Counted from the stretch's first letter, positions 24,296-32,804 are shown. The stretch is 39,375 nucleotides of DNA from an uncultured Lachnospiraceae bacterium (GCA_949740745.1 CATJIW010000189.1:1-39375), one strand, 5' to 3'. Numbers and translations: made by a program. Notes: generated from the sequence alone by a model not told the origin.

Positions 24296-24958
24296 ATGAA
24301 TAAAATACTAGATAAATTGGGGATTTATGATTTGATAGCCGTTTTGCTATCAGGTATAAGTATAACTATTTTTACAATTTTTTTTGCATATTTCCTTTGC
24401 AATATTCGGTCAATTGTAGTAAACCCTTTTAATATTAATGAAACGCTAGTATTTTTTGTTATAAGCTATTTTATTGGTCTGATTTTTCAAGAAGTAAGTT
24501 CATTTATTGAGAAAAGGTTATTGTTTAGAAATCATGCATTATTAAAAATTGCTTTGAATACGTCAAGACGTTCATATAGTCATTTGACTACAATAGAAAA
24601 AGAACGTATTTATAATTTTGTAGAGATGAAACTCCAACTTATTCCATCCCAAGACAATGATTATGTTATATATAATTACATAAAATTTAGTGTAAAAAGA
24701 TTAGGAGAGACAGCGCGAATTGACAAAAATCAATCAATGAGTGCAATGAGTAGAAGTTTTACATTGTATTTTATAATAATATTTTTAGTTGCAATTTTGA
24801 TGTCTCTCTATAAAAAAGATATTTATTATTTTGAAATTTCCATGGTTTTTCTTTGCTTCAGTATTCTATTTTTGGTAAGAAGTGTTCGCTTTGCTATATT
24901 AAGATATATTTATTTTTTTCGTATTTTTTATTATTATGTAGTATTAAAAGAAGATTGA
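24296..24958 (+). CDS. AT-rich four-TM membrane protein, cargo gene
   Basis: A 220-aa protein with two N-terminal TM segments (about 10-34 and 46-68), a charged middle region (about 75-155) and two C-terminal TM segments (about 160-182 and 188-208), followed by an aromatic-rich end. I do not recognise the family. Two TM pairs around a cytosolic region recall membrane effectors of bacterial defence systems, but no motif confirms this. Base use is far more AT-rich than the neighbours, a sign of recent acquisition. ATG 24296 (AAAGGAG upstream) is better than the listed 24206. It stands alone, with a terminator about 70 bp downstream. Confidence 0.7.
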   Translation: MNKILDKLGIYDLIAVLLSGISITIFTIFFAYFLCNIRSIVVNPFNINETLVFFVISYFIGLIFQEVSSFIEKRLLFRNHALLKIALNTSRRSYSHLTTIEKERIYNFVEMKLQLIPSQDNDYVIYNYIKFSVKRLGETARIDKNQSMSAMSRSFTLYFIIIFLVAILMSLYKKDIYYFEISMVFLCFSILFLVRSVRFAILRYIYFFRIFYYYVVLKED

Positions 24959-25029
24959 TAATTTACTTTAGAGAAACAAAAAAGGGTTGACGTGAATATT
25001 AATAGCAAAGTAAAAGTTATAGTTACATA

Positions 25030-25066
25030 GCCGAGAGCTTTCCCTCTGGAAATCTCCCGGCTTTTT
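25030..25066 (+). terminator. terminator/attenuator before the primase-like gene
   Basis: GCCGAGAG pairs with CTCCCGGC (one mismatch) over a 16-nt loop, followed by TTTTT. It ends 25 bases before the next ATG. A TTGACG at 24987 lies about 40 bp upstream of the hairpin, so it could act as a leader attenuator rather than only ending the cargo gene. Confidence 0.7.
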
Positions 25067-25091
25067 CCATGGAAGGAGGTGATTTTATCAA

Positions 25092-26072
25092 ATGAGAAAT
25101 AACAATCGTTACGTCCCGCTTGATTCGGAGGTGGTCGAGCAGGCACGGCAGATCGATCTGCTTTCGTATCTGCAACGGTACGAACCTGGAAATTTGAAGC
25201 GTGTCTCCGGCAACGTTTACTGCACCAGGGAACACGACAGCCTGAAGATCTCCAACGGCAAATGGTACTGGTGGTCGAGGGGATTTGGCGGCTATTCGGC
25301 TCTTGATTACCTGATGAAGGTCAAAGAGTATGGCTTCCTGGAAGCCGTGGAAGCCCTCACTGGGATCACGGCGGAGTGGAGACCGCCGTCCGTCTCTCCG
25401 AAAAAAGAAGGACCGAAGGTGTTGCTCCTGCCGCCCAGGCATGAAAACTGCGACAGGGTGACGGAATACCTTCTCGGCCGGGGGATTGACTGCCGGATCC
25501 TTCAGGACTGCGTTGCGGCCGGATTGATCTACGAGAGTGCCGATTACCACAATGCCGTTTTTATCGGGAAAGATGAAAAAGGAGTCCCCCGGTACGCCGC
25601 CTGCCGCGGCACGGCAGGAAGTTTCAAGCGTGACGCGACCGGAAGTGACAAGAAGTATTCCTTCCGGCTTTTGGCGAAGGAGGCATGTTCGTCGGTGCAT
25701 GTCTTTGAAGCCGCCATCGACCTGCTTTCCTATGCCACCTACCTGAAACGTACAGGAAAGGACTATCGGAATGAAAACCTGCTTTCCCTTTCGGGCGTAT
25801 ACCAGCCGAAAAGGGAACCGGGGAAGAGCAAGATCCCGGTTGCCTTGCAGAAGTATCTGCGGGAAAATCTTCCGGTTAAAACCCTTGTCCTGCACCTGGA
25901 CAGGGACAAAGCGGGCCGGTTATGCACTGCCGCTCTCACGGAATTGCTGAAAAAAGATTATCAGATCGTTGATGACCCTCCGCCTGCCGGGAAGGACTTC
26001 AACGATTTTTTAATGTCTTATCTGGGGATCCCAAGACCGCGATCCGACCGGGAAAGGGGGGAAGCCCGCTGA
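25092..26072 (+). CDS. DUF3991/Toprim primase-like protein
   Basis: A 326-aa protein. The N-terminal third (VSGNVYCTREHDSLKISNGKWYWWSRGFGGYSALDYLMKV) resembles the zinc-finger/CHC2-like region of DnaG-type primases but keeps only part of the Cys/His set. The middle matches DUF3991. The C-terminal third is a Toprim domain, with the Glu in VHVFEAAIDLLSYATY and the DxD in LHLDRDKAG. Such proteins on ICEs and conjugative plasmids are thought to prime second-strand synthesis in the recipient. GGAAGGAGGT lies upstream of the ATG. It precedes the oriT-like region and relaxase genes, the usual order in this ICE group. Confidence 0.85.
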   Translation: MRNNNRYVPLDSEVVEQARQIDLLSYLQRYEPGNLKRVSGNVYCTREHDSLKISNGKWYWWSRGFGGYSALDYLMKVKEYGFLEAVEALTGITAEWRPPSVSPKKEGPKVLLLPPRHENCDRVTEYLLGRGIDCRILQDCVAAGLIYESADYHNAVFIGKDEKGVPRYAACRGTAGSFKRDATGSDKKYSFRLLAKEACSSVHVFEAAIDLLSYATYLKRTGKDYRNENLLSLSGVYQPKREPGKSKIPVALQKYLRENLPVKTLVLHLDRDKAGRLCTAALTELLKKDYQIVDDPPPAGKDFNDFLMSYLGIPRPRSDRERGEAR

Positions 26073-26104
26073 AAGCCAGGCGGCAGAAAAAGTGTCTGCC
26101 ATTT

Positions 26105-26180
26105 AAGACAGGTCTTACCAAGCACTGAATTTGGCTAGCCAAATTCGCTTGTCAGGGGGCGGGCCCCTGATCCCCCACAT
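26105..26180. other. candidate origin of transfer (oriT)
   Basis: A 130-bp gene-free stretch before mobC contains three inverted repeats in a row: AAGAC/GTCTT (26105-26116); the perfect 20-bp palindrome GAATTTGGCTAGCCAAATTC (26127-26146), extended by flanking CAAGC/GCTTG; and TCAGGGG/CCCCTGA just after it. Clustered dyads immediately upstream of MobC and a MOBP relaxase are typical of oriT. The nick site itself cannot be assigned from sequence. Confidence 0.6.
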
Positions 26181-26201
26181 TCAGGAAGGAGGAAGAAGAG
26201 A

Positions 26202-26531
26202 ATGAGAAAACGAAGCGTACAGATTCTGTTCCGCTTGACAGAAGATGAGGCGGAGTATCTGCACCGGATGGTGAAGCGGTCGGGCCGCTCCAGGGAGGCG
26301 TTCCTCCGGACTATGGTCATGGGTTACCGGCTCTGCGAAAATCCTGATCCGGAGTTTTATAAAATCCTGCGGGAATTGTCCGCCATCGGGAACCGGATCG
26401 ACCAGCTTGCGGCGAAGGCAAATGCCCTGGATTTCGTGGACGCACCCATGCTTCGGGAGGAAGCAGAAAAATGGCATCGGTTTCAGATTGACGTGCGGAA
26501 GCGGTATCTGCTTCCGCGGAAGAGGCCCTGA
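26202..26531 (+). CDS. mobC: MobC-like relaxosome accessory protein
   Basis: A 109-aa basic protein. The opening KRSVQILFRLTEDEAEYLHRMVKRSGRSREAFLRTMV is a ribbon-helix-helix type DNA-binding domain, and the helical C-terminal half (LRELSAIGNRIDQLAAKAN) carries the MobC-type signature. MobC proteins bind oriT and help the relaxase open and nick the DNA. GGAAGGAGG precedes the ATG. The TGA overlaps the relaxase ATG (TGATG), so the two are coupled. Position next to the palindromic oriT candidate supports the role. Confidence 0.85.
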   Translation: MRKRSVQILFRLTEDEAEYLHRMVKRSGRSREAFLRTMVMGYRLCENPDPEFYKILRELSAIGNRIDQLAAKANALDFVDAPMLREEAEKWHRFQIDVRKRYLLPRKRP

Positions 26532-27961
26532 TGGCGGTGTGCGAGATCTGGGATGTGCGGGGGCGGCTCGACCATCCCATCGATTATGCGGAGAATCCGG
26601 AAAAGACGGCCAATCCCGCATACGACGCCAGCGTCAAATATACGGAAGCGGATCTGCAGGCCCTGGGAGACGTGATGAAGTATGCCGCCAACGGCGACAA
26701 GACGGAACGGCAGTTTTTTGTTACAGGGGTCAACTGCACCCCGGCCACCGCCAGGGACGAAATGCTGATCGCCAAGGCACAGTGGAACGATCAGAGCGAG
26801 ATCGTCTGCTACCATGGATTCCAGAGCTTCCGACCGGGTGAGGCCACGCCGGAGCTGGCTCACGAGATTGGCGTGAGGCTGGCCGGGAAGATGTGGGGCG
26901 GACGGTTCCAGGTGATCGTCGCCACCCACTTAAACACGGAATGCCTGCACAACCACTTTGTCGTTAATTCCGTGTCCTTCGTGGATGGAAAGCATTACCA
27001 CGACCATAAGAAAAATCTCAGGCTCCTGCGGATGCATTCCGACGAGCTCTGCCGGGAATATTCCCTGTCGGTCATCGAGCACCCTGTCGGCAGGAAGAAG
27101 CCCTACGCTCTCTGCCAGGCAGAAAAAATGGGTCTCCCCACCAGGGACAGCGTGGCCAGACAGGCGGTGGACGAGGCTATCCGTAAATCTTATACGCTGA
27201 GAGACTTTGATCGGCAGATGGCAGAAATGGGATATCGTTTGGATTTCAATCCGAACCGGAAATACTGGACGATCATCGGGAAAGGCTGGCAGAGGCCGAA
27301 GAGGCTCCACCGGCTGGGAGAGGATTACACCAAAGAACGGATTCTGGAACGCATCCGGGAAAATTCCTATGAGGTCAAATTTACGCGCTATGCCGAACCG
27401 GCGAAGGCCGTCAGGATCATAAGGGTAAAAGGTTCCCTGAAAGCCGGCGGGAGAGTCGGCGGCTTCCGGGGCCTGTACCTGCATTACTGTTATAAGCTGG
27501 GAATCTTTCCCGGAAGGAGACAGCAGGATCATGCGAGGCTTCATTATCTTTTGAAAGACGACCTCATGAAGATGCAGGCCATCGCAGAGGAAACGAGGTT
27601 GCTCTGCCGGAACCACATCGACACGGCAGAGCAACTTTTGTCTTATAAAACGTCGCTGGAGACGGAGATCGCAGAGCTGACCGAACGGCGAAAGGGACTT
27701 TATACTCAGAGCCGCAGGATGGGCGGGGAAAAAGGAGAAGTGGTCAGAGCTCAGATTTTCGAGATCACAGGACGGCTTAAAACGGCCAGAAAGGAGGTTA
27801 GGCTGTGCGGGGGGATCGAGGCCCGGAGCGGAATCTTGAAAGAGAAACTGCAGATCATACGGGCGGATGAAAAGGAACAGGACAGAAAGGAGCTGAAGAA
27901 GCATGAACACAGGCGGCGAGGCGGCGGAACAGATCGTCCGGATGAGCCTGGAAGGGCTTGA
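26531..27961 (+). CDS. MOBP-type relaxase (VirD2/MobA family)
   Basis: A 476-aa conjugative relaxase. The N-terminal relaxase domain has a candidate catalytic Tyr19 (IDYAENPEKT) and the metal-binding motif III ATHLNTECLHNHFVVNS, with His133, His140 and His142 coordinating the cation. It nicks oriT, stays covalently bound to the 5' end and pilots the strand into the recipient. The second half is basic and coiled-coil rich (about 350-450), probably for contacts with the coupling protein. Its 3' end overlaps the pcfB start by 59 bp. Length is in the usual range for this ICE group. Confidence 0.92.
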   Translation: MAVCEIWDVRGRLDHPIDYAENPEKTANPAYDASVKYTEADLQALGDVMKYAANGDKTERQFFVTGVNCTPATARDEMLIAKAQWNDQSEIVCYHGFQSFRPGEATPELAHEIGVRLAGKMWGGRFQVIVATHLNTECLHNHFVVNSVSFVDGKHYHDHKKNLRLLRMHSDELCREYSLSVIEHPVGRKKPYALCQAEKMGLPTRDSVARQAVDEAIRKSYTLRDFDRQMAEMGYRLDFNPNRKYWTIIGKGWQRPKRLHRLGEDYTKERILERIRENSYEVKFTRYAEPAKAVRIIRVKGSLKAGGRVGGFRGLYLHYCYKLGIFPGRRQQDHARLHYLLKDDLMKMQAIAEETRLLCRNHIDTAEQLLSYKTSLETEIAELTERRKGLYTQSRRMGGEKGEVVRAQIFEITGRLKTARKEVRLCGGIEARSGILKEKLQIIRADEKEQDRKELKKHEHRRRGGGTDRPDEPGRA

Positions 27962-28775
27962 AGTTGCCGCAAAGATTTCCGGGGCCGGTGCGAAAAACAT
28001 GGCGGCTCTTTTGTACGCCATATTGAAAGAAGAAAAGAAAACCAGAGGCAAGGCGAGGCTTGCGCCCTTACTCCGCTCCGGAAAAGAATTGAAAGTTTTC
28101 ACGATCAGGCGGAGCGATCTGAAGACATTCACCAGAGAGGCGAAAAAATACGGCGTGCTTTACCGTGTCCTTGTGGACAGGGAAAATAAAAGTCCGGGTG
28201 CGGAGGTTGATATCATTGCGCGGGCCGGGGACGCACCGAAGATCAACCGCATTGTGGAGCGGTTCCATCTGGCTTCCGTGGATGCGGCGTCCATTATGAC
28301 CCGGCCAGAAAAAAACAAAGGAACAGAAAGCGATCTGCCGGGGGCAGATACCAAGGAGCAGAGCCCGAAAGAGAAAGAAGCGCTTCTGGATGCCCTCATG
28401 GGAAAACAGGAGGCAGAAGCGTCCCGCCCAAACTCTTTGGAGGCGGAGACAGAGTCCGCCCCTCTGTCCGGGCCTGGCTCCGGGCCGTCCGGGAGATCCG
28501 AAGGGGCTGATCTTGGAGCCGGCACAGAGAAAAGGAACAAATCCTTGAAAGGAGAAGGGAGATTTTCGTTTAAAGAGGAGAAGCCTTCGGTCAGAGAAGC
28601 GATCCGGAAAATCCAGGAGGACCGCCGGGGACAGAGGGCGGGTGCATCCTCTGTTCCGGACAGGCGGGCCGGATCCGATCCGGAAAAGAAAGCGAACCTC
28701 CAGACTGTCCGGAGGACGGGCCGCAGACAGCCCCCGAAACGGAGGAAGCCGGAGAAAACGAAAGGAGCAAGGTGA
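27903..28775 (+). CDS. pcfB: PcfB/DUF3801-family transfer accessory protein
   Basis: A 290-aa soluble protein. The N-terminal 140 residues (AAEQIVRMSLEGLEVAAKISGAGAKNMAALLYAIL..., ...FTIRRSDLKTFTREAKKYGVLYRVLVDREN) match PcfB (DUF3801), known from the enterococcal pCF10 system as a relaxosome/coupling-protein adaptor. The C-terminal half is low complexity, rich in Glu, Ser, Gly, Arg and Lys, and probably disordered. AAGGAG about ten bases upstream of the ATG supports this start inside the relaxase gene. It is part of the uninterrupted mobC-relaxase-pcfB-ardC-virD4 run. Confidence 0.88.
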   Translation: MNTGGEAAEQIVRMSLEGLEVAAKISGAGAKNMAALLYAILKEEKKTRGKARLAPLLRSGKELKVFTIRRSDLKTFTREAKKYGVLYRVLVDRENKSPGAEVDIIARAGDAPKINRIVERFHLASVDAASIMTRPEKNKGTESDLPGADTKEQSPKEKEALLDALMGKQEAEASRPNSLEAETESAPLSGPGSGPSGRSEGADLGAGTEKRNKSLKGEGRFSFKEEKPSVREAIRKIQEDRRGQRAGASSVPDRRAGSDPEKKANLQTVRRTGRRQPPKRRKPEKTKGAR

Positions 28776-28778
28776 GGA

Positions 28779-29651
28779 ATGAGCATTTATGACGTATTTG
28801 GCGGCACAAAAAGTTTTGACAAAGATGCCTGGGCGGCGGAAAAGCAGGAACAGCGGAAGGCGGCTTATGAACTGATCGAAGCTACCTGCGGCAGGATGAA
28901 AACCAACGGAGAACATTTCCGCCGGTATCTGGATGTGCAGGGGCGGTTTGACCGGTACTCCGTCAACAACGCCATCCTGGTCTCGGCGCAAATGCCGGAG
29001 GCGGCTCGGCTCAAAGACTACAACGACTGGAAAAAGAGCGGTGTGTATGTGGACAGGGATGCGCAGAGAGTGACCATTCTGGAACCGGGAAAGGAGTACC
29101 GGCGGGACGATGGCACAAAGACGATCGGCTACAACGCGAAGGAGGTCTACGACATTTCGCAGACTTCTGCAAAAGGCAGACAGGAAACAAAAGAGGCAAG
29201 ATCCATGCGGGAACTGGTGTCGGCCGTGATTGGCGCAAGCCCCGTCTTCTTCCAGCCTGTAGAAGAGCTGGAGTTTCCGGCCTTTTATGACGGTTCCAAA
29301 CAGGTGATCTTTGTTCGGACGGGTCTCGGAGAGAAGGAGCTTTTCGCCGCCATGGCAAAGGAGACGGCGTCGGCAGTCTACGATCTGAAACACAGGGAAA
29401 GACGGGAAGCTTCCGAGTTCGGGGCCTATTGTGTGGCCTATATGGCAGTTTCCCGCTACGGCGTGGATACCAGGGGATTCGACTTCGGAAAGCTCCCGGA
29501 GGGCTTTGCCGACATGGAAACGCTGGCATTTAAAAGAGAGCTTGGGAAAATACGGGATGTATTTGGGGAGATCCAGAACGGGATCTACCGGACCCTGGAA
29601 AAGAACAGGCCGCCCAAGGAAAAGGGGCGGGAGCATCATGAAGAACGATGA
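28779..29651 (+). CDS. ArdC-like ssDNA-binding protein
   Basis: A 290-aa protein. Residues about 30-115 (FDRYSVNNAILVSAQMPEAARLKDYNDWKKSGVYVDRDAQRVTILEPGKEYR) match the N-terminal single-strand DNA-binding domain of ArdC antirestriction proteins. The C-terminal part lacks the HExxH metalloprotease motif of classical ArdC; KELFAAMAKETASAVYDL stands in the place where it would lie. So antirestriction by proteolysis is unlikely, while protection or handling of transferred ssDNA is plausible (inference). It starts 3 bp after pcfB and overlaps virD4 by 14 bp. Confidence 0.75.
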   Translation: MSIYDVFGGTKSFDKDAWAAEKQEQRKAAYELIEATCGRMKTNGEHFRRYLDVQGRFDRYSVNNAILVSAQMPEAARLKDYNDWKKSGVYVDRDAQRVTILEPGKEYRRDDGTKTIGYNAKEVYDISQTSAKGRQETKEARSMRELVSAVIGASPVFFQPVEELEFPAFYDGSKQVIFVRTGLGEKELFAAMAKETASAVYDLKHRERREASEFGAYCVAYMAVSRYGVDTRGFDFGKLPEGFADMETLAFKRELGKIRDVFGEIQNGIYRTLEKNRPPKEKGREHHEER

Positions 29652-31428
29652 GGGCAGGACGGGATGGCTTCTGTTCTTTGCAGGTCTCCTGGCTGTGGTA
29701 TGGCTTGCCCTGCTCACGGCTCCCCATGCCGGCGGCGGCCTGGTGGGGATCATAAAAAATCTTCCTGTGGCGATGGAGAGGCCGTTCCAAATAACCATGT
29801 GCGAGGACAGTGCAAGAACTGTTCTTATTTTTATGCTTGCCTACGGCGTGGGAGCCGGGATCTATTTCTTCACACGCAGGAATTACCGAAAAGGTGAGGA
29901 ACACGGTTCCGCCAAATGGGGAGATGCCGGAGCTTTGAACAGGAAATACAGGGAGAAAGATCCGTTCCAAAATAAGCTTCTCACCCGGCATGTCCGGATC
30001 GGACTTGACGGAAAGAAGCACCGGCGGAACCTGAACGTCCTCGTGGTCGGCGGATCCGGGGCGGGGAAGACTCGATTTTATTGCAAGCCCAACGCCATGC
30101 AGTGCAATACGTCCATGGTAATCTTGGATCCGAAGGGAGAGATTCTTCGGGACGTGGGCGGACTTTTAGAAGCCGAAGGCTACGAGGTGCGGGTTCTTGA
30201 CCTGATCAACATGCACCGGAGCCATTGCTACAATCCCTTTGTCTATCTGCAGGATGACAACGACGTGCAACGGCTTGTGACCAGTCTTTTTAAATCCACC
30301 GCGCCGAAGGGGAGCCAATCCCAGGATCCGTTCTGGGACACGGCGGCTTCCATGTTGCTCCTGGCCTTGATGTTTTATCTGAAATATGAGGCCCCGCCGG
30401 GGGAACAGAACTTCCCGATGGTGATGGAGCTTCTGCGGGCGGGAGAAATGAGCGAAGAGGAGGAGGGCGGCATAAGTCCGCTGGATGAGCTGTTTGACCG
30501 TCTGGAAATGGAGCATCCGGAGCACATCGCTTTGAAATATTACCGAAACTACCGTTCCGGTTCCGCCAAAACCTTGAAGAGCATCCAGATCACCCTTGCC
30601 GCAAGGCTGGAAAAGTTCAACCTGGAGAGCCTGGCGGGCCTTACCGCCACCGACGAGATGGATCTGCCGAGCCTGGGAGAACGGAAAGTGGCCTTGTTCG
30701 CCTTGATCCCGGACAACGACACCAGCTTTAACTTCCTTGTGTCGGTTTTGTACACCCAGTTGTTCCAGCAGTTGTTTTACCTTGCCGACCACAGATACGG
30801 AGGGAGCCTGCCCGTCCACGTGCATTTCCTGATGGACGAGTTCAGCAACGTTTCACTTCCCGATGACTTTGATAAGATTCTTTCCGTTATGCGCTCCCGC
30901 GGCGTGTCGGTCAGTATCATCCTGCAGAACCTGGCACAGCTCAAGGCTCTTTTTGAGAAACAATGGGAAAGTATCGTCGGCAACTGCGATGAATTTCTCT
31001 ATCTTGGCGGAAATGAGCAGGGCACCCACAAGTATGTGTCGGAACTGCTGGGAAAGGCGACGATCGACACCAACACTTACGGGAGAAGTTCCGGCCCGAG
31101 CGGGAACTATTCCACCAATTATCAGATTTCCGGCCGGGAGCTTCTGACACCGGACGAGGTGCGTATGCTGGACAACCGCTATGCGGTTCTTTTTGTACGT
31201 GGAGAACGCCCGGTCAGGGATCTGAAGTATGACATTTTAAAACATCCAAATGTGAAGCGGACTGCCGACGGGGGAGAGCCCCCCTATGTCCATGGCGAGC
31301 CGGTGCAGGCAACCGCGACCCTTGTGTTTGACGACAGGATTCCGGAAGGGGCCGTGAGTCTGGAAGCTGTCGGCACTTCTTATGAACTTCTGTCCGAAGA
31401 GGATTTAGAAGAATTATTTCATTTATGA
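29638..31428 (+). CDS. VirD4/TraG-type coupling ATPase
   Basis: A 596-aa type IV coupling protein. Two N-terminal TM helices (about 9-27 and 60-78) precede the NTPase domain with Walker A GGSGAGKT (138-145), the VILDPKGEI strand, and Walker B VHFLMDEFSN (about 395-404); a Q-rich motif (ILQNLAQLKALF) follows. It links the relaxosome to the secretion channel and pumps the DNA strand. The listed start at 29431 is a spurious extension over the ArdC-like gene. ATG 29638 overlaps that gene by 14 bp, consistent with coupling. Confidence 0.93.
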   Translation: MKNDEGRTGWLLFFAGLLAVVWLALLTAPHAGGGLVGIIKNLPVAMERPFQITMCEDSARTVLIFMLAYGVGAGIYFFTRRNYRKGEEHGSAKWGDAGALNRKYREKDPFQNKLLTRHVRIGLDGKKHRRNLNVLVVGGSGAGKTRFYCKPNAMQCNTSMVILDPKGEILRDVGGLLEAEGYEVRVLDLINMHRSHCYNPFVYLQDDNDVQRLVTSLFKSTAPKGSQSQDPFWDTAASMLLLALMFYLKYEAPPGEQNFPMVMELLRAGEMSEEEEGGISPLDELFDRLEMEHPEHIALKYYRNYRSGSAKTLKSIQITLAARLEKFNLESLAGLTATDEMDLPSLGERKVALFALIPDNDTSFNFLVSVLYTQLFQQLFYLADHRYGGSLPVHVHFLMDEFSNVSLPDDFDKILSVMRSRGVSVSIILQNLAQLKALFEKQWESIVGNCDEFLYLGGNEQGTHKYVSELLGKATIDTNTYGRSSGPSGNYSTNYQISGRELLTPDEVRMLDNRYAVLFVRGERPVRDLKYDILKHPNVKRTADGGEPPYVHGEPVQATATLVFDDRIPEGAVSLEAVGTSYELLSEEDLEELFHL

Positions 31429-31442
31429 GGAGGATCTACCCT

Positions 31443-31802
31443 ATGAAACTTTTTAAGAAAAGCGAGAAGAAAGCGACCAAAAAACTGCCGGCGGCAGAAA
31501 CAGCAAAAAAAGGCTTCCGCCATGTCTGCGCGGCAGTGCATGCCCTTTTGACGGCGTTCGGCATGTCCGCAACGGTTTTCGCCTCCGGAGGAGACCCGAT
31601 CGCCGTAGTCAACAACCTTTCTGATTTTATCTTTGGTCTGGTGCGGGCCGTGGGAATGATCATGCTGGGCTTCGGCATTGTGCAGGTGGGTTTGTCATTA
31701 AAATCCCATGACCCGTCCCAGAGGGCAAACGGCTTTCTGACGCTGGCAGGCGGCATTGTCATTACCTTTGCAAAAGAAATCTTAACACTGATCACGGGCT
31801 GA
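31443..31802 (+). CDS. Maff2-family membrane protein (VirB2-like)
   Basis: A 119-aa protein with a basic N-terminus, a hydrophobic stretch ending in VFASGG (about residue 50) that looks like a signal or prepilin leader, and two more TM segments (about 60-85 and 95-117). Size and layout match the Maff2 family found in Firmicutes ICEs, and the position before VirB6 and VirB4 corresponds to VirB2/TrbC pilin-like subunits. GAGGAGG overlaps the virD4 stop, 8 bases before the ATG at 31443 (the listed 31425 start would remove the spacing). A terminator-like hairpin follows. Confidence 0.8.
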   Translation: MKLFKKSEKKATKKLPAAETAKKGFRHVCAAVHALLTAFGMSATVFASGGDPIAVVNNLSDFIFGLVRAVGMIMLGFGIVQVGLSLKSHDPSQRANGFLTLAGGIVITFAKEILTLITG

Positions 31803-31826
31803 TAAAAAGGACGAGATCACAGGGCG

Positions 31827-31867
31827 GGGATCTTTCCGGGCGGGGAAAGTCCCTGTTCTTTTTTTAA
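31827..31867 (+). terminator. terminator-like hairpin inside the transfer gene run
   Basis: GGGA-CTTTCC pairs with GGAAAG-TCCC (one bulged T), followed by TGTTCTTTTTTT. It lies between the Maff2 gene and VirB6, so it would reduce expression of the downstream channel genes relative to the pilin-like subunit, or act as an attenuation point. Confidence 0.75.
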
Positions 31868-31882
31868 AGAAAGGACTGGTTC

Positions 31883-31978
31883 ATGAAGATCGATAAAAAA
31901 TACAGGGAGAGATCGTGTGCGGCACTGGGCCGGACAGAGATCCGGAAAGGGAAGGAGGCGGCAGACAGTGTCGGATAG
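31883..31978 (+). CDS. possible 31-aa peptide before virB6
   Basis: ATG at 31883 opens MKIDKKYRERSCAALGRTEIRKGKEAADSVG, a basic peptide. An AAAGAAAGGA ribosome site is near and the stop overlaps the virB6 start region by 11 bp. It is too short for the ORF track. It may be a coupling leader for virB6 rather than a functional protein. Confidence 0.35.
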   Translation: MKIDKKYRERSCAALGRTEIRKGKEAADSVG

Positions 31979-32804
31979 CTGGATCGTCCAGAACCTGCTC
32001 AATGCCTTGAACACATGGAACGAGAAACTGTCGGAGATTTGGCAACTGCTCACCCAGTCCCCGGAGGAATTTAAGGGCGGGGCCATCTGGGACGTGATCG
32101 TGGCTGTTCATGGGGCTTTGCGGGCGATCGGCCTTGCGCTCCTGGTGCTGTTTTTCGTGGTGGGAGTCATGCGGACGGCGGGGAATTTTGCAGAAGTGAA
32201 GAAGCCGGAACATGCCTTGAAGCTGTTTATCCGCTTCGTTCTCGCCAAAGGCGTGGTGACTTACGGCCTGGAACTCATGATGGCCCTGTTCCGGATCGTC
32301 CAGGGGATCATTTCAACGGCCATGAACGCCGCAGGCTTCGGCTCCGTGCAACAGATGATACTGCCGCAGGAGATCGTGGAAGCTGTGGAGGACTGCGGCT
32401 TTTTCGAGAGCATTCCTCTATGGGCGGTGACGCTGATCGGCGGCCTGTTCATCACGGTGCTGTCGTTTGTCATGATCATGTCGGTATACGGAAGGTTTTT
32501 CAAGCTTTACCTTTATGCCGCCATCGCACCTGTGCCGCTTTCCACCTTTGCAGGTGCACCGAGCCAGAGCGTGGGAAAGAGCTTTATCAAGAGCTATGCC
32601 GCCGTGTGCCTGGAGGGGGCGGTCATCGTGCTGGCCTGCATCATCTTCTCCGTATTTGCGGCTTCCCCGCCGGTGGCCGATCCGGATGCGGCGGCAGTGT
32701 CCATGGTGTGGAGCTATGTCGGCGAGCTTGTTTTTAATATGCTGATCCTTGTCGGCACGATTAAGATGGCAGACCGGGTGGTGCGGGAGATGATGGGACT
32801 GTAA
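31968..32804 (+). CDS. VirB6/TrbL-like channel protein
   Basis: A 278-aa polytopic protein: a soluble N-terminal 50 residues, then about six TM segments (around 55-80, 95-115, 150-175, 182-205, 225-245 and 255-272) with the APVPLSTFAGAPSQSVGKSFIKSY segment typical of this family's ICE version. VirB6-like proteins form the inner-membrane part of the DNA channel. I place the start at GTG 31968 (GGAGG nine bases upstream) instead of the listed 31917, which adds a basic extension. It is followed after 76 bp by a separate two-gene unit. Confidence 0.82.
   Translation: MSDSWIVQNLLNALNTWNEKLSEIWQLLTQSPEEFKGGAIWDVIVAVHGALRAIGLALLVLFFVVGVMRTAGNFAEVKKPEHALKLFIRFVLAKGVVTYGLELMMALFRIVQGIISTAMNAAGFGSVQQMILPQEIVEAVEDCGFFESIPLWAVTLIGGLFITVLSFVMIMSVYGRFFKLYLYAAIAPVPLSTFAGAPSQSVGKSFIKSYAAVCLEGAVIVLACIIFSVFAASPPVADPDAAAVSMVWSYVGELVFNMLILVGTIKMADRVVREMMGL

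Noticed and set aside
26930-28132. 400-aa minus-strand ORF
   Set aside because: Antisense to the relaxase gene including its catalytic motif; no domain of its own.
28068-29798. 576-aa minus-strand ORF
   Set aside because: Antisense to pcfB, the ArdC-like gene and the virD4 start, all of which are supported by motifs.
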